Made by a program: the position numbers and the translations under genes. DNA of 5,399 nt from Thermococcus sp. (lineage in GTDB: Archaea; Methanobacteriota_B; Thermococci; Thermococcales; Thermococcaceae): the NCBI RefSeq assembly GCF_027066465.1, contig NZ_JAMONU010000203.1, positions 1 to 5,399 on the forward strand, read 5' to 3'. Under the pieces are notes generated by a model. The model did no database searches, was not told where the DNA came from, and saw only the letters and a list, made by a program, of their open reading frames with translations. Shown piece after piece: positions 5,343-5,399 of this stretch. The first letter of the stretch is position 1. Every line of letters begins with the position of its first letter.

Positions 5343-5399
5343 GGAAATACTGAACGCATTTAGAACCGTTATCGTGCTTTCAGATGAGTGTCCATACAT
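5343..5399. other. Right-edge segment without an assigned gene
   Basis: 57 nt after the membrane-protein stop. I see no terminator, TATA box or Shine-Dalgarno sequence. Short open stretches on both strands run off the edge (a + frame read from 5332, and a - frame ending at 5328-5330), but neither has supporting signals within the window. Confidence 0.4.

Noticed and set aside
5328..5399. Minus-strand open frame ending at 5328-5330, possible tail of a convergent gene
   Set aside because: Only 23 codons are visible, with no recognisable motif; support would have to come from sequence beyond the window.
5332..5399. Plus-strand open stretch after the membrane protein, possible start of another gene
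   Set aside because: No start codon with a Shine-Dalgarno or TATA box at the proper distance; ATG 5384 has neither.

Overview
The window looks like chromosomal DNA from a hyperthermophilic euryarchaeon of the order Thermococcales (Thermococcus or a close relative). The grounds are short intergenic gaps with archaeal TATA boxes about 25 nt before starts, Shine-Dalgarno motifs of the GGTGA type, arginine codons that are largely AGG/AGA, proteins rich in Lys, Glu and Arg, and a full-length archaeal-type Sua5. The genus is inferred from style, not from a database match.

Layout, left to right. (1) The 3' end of an unrecognised gene on the + strand (to 146). (2) A GT4-type glycosyltransferase (169-1197, +). 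(3) Sua5/YrdC-family threonylcarbamoyl-AMP synthase (1238-2257, +), the first enzyme of tRNA t6A synthesis. (4) An all-helical TPR/SNAP-like repeat protein (about 2318-3490, +). (5) A small protein on the - strand (3484-3912) with a SecB-like pattern, overlapping the TPR gene tail to tail by 7 bp. (6) Across a divergent promoter region of 81 bp, a polymerase-beta-type nucleotidyltransferase (3994-4698, +). (7) A clearly more A+T-rich gene for a small two-helix membrane protein with a coiled coil (4752-5342, +). (8) 57 nt with no assigned gene at the right edge.

The genes do not form one recognisable pathway. Each appears to have its own promoter: a TATA-like box can be placed before all six complete genes. 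For the glycosyltransferase, the nucleotidyltransferase and the membrane protein, the box-to-ATG distance is about 25 nt and no well-placed Shine-Dalgarno is visible, so these mRNAs are probably leaderless. The other three have a Shine-Dalgarno sequence at the start.

The most unusual part is the right end. The membrane-protein gene differs in base composition from everything to its left. Its TATA box sits between two perfect 8-bp inverted-repeat arms (4711-4718 and 4735-4742), which looks like an operator for a dimeric regulator. The second point of interest is the possible SecB-like chaperone fold of the 142-residue protein. I see no rRNA, tRNA, CRISPR array, insertion sequence or replication origin.
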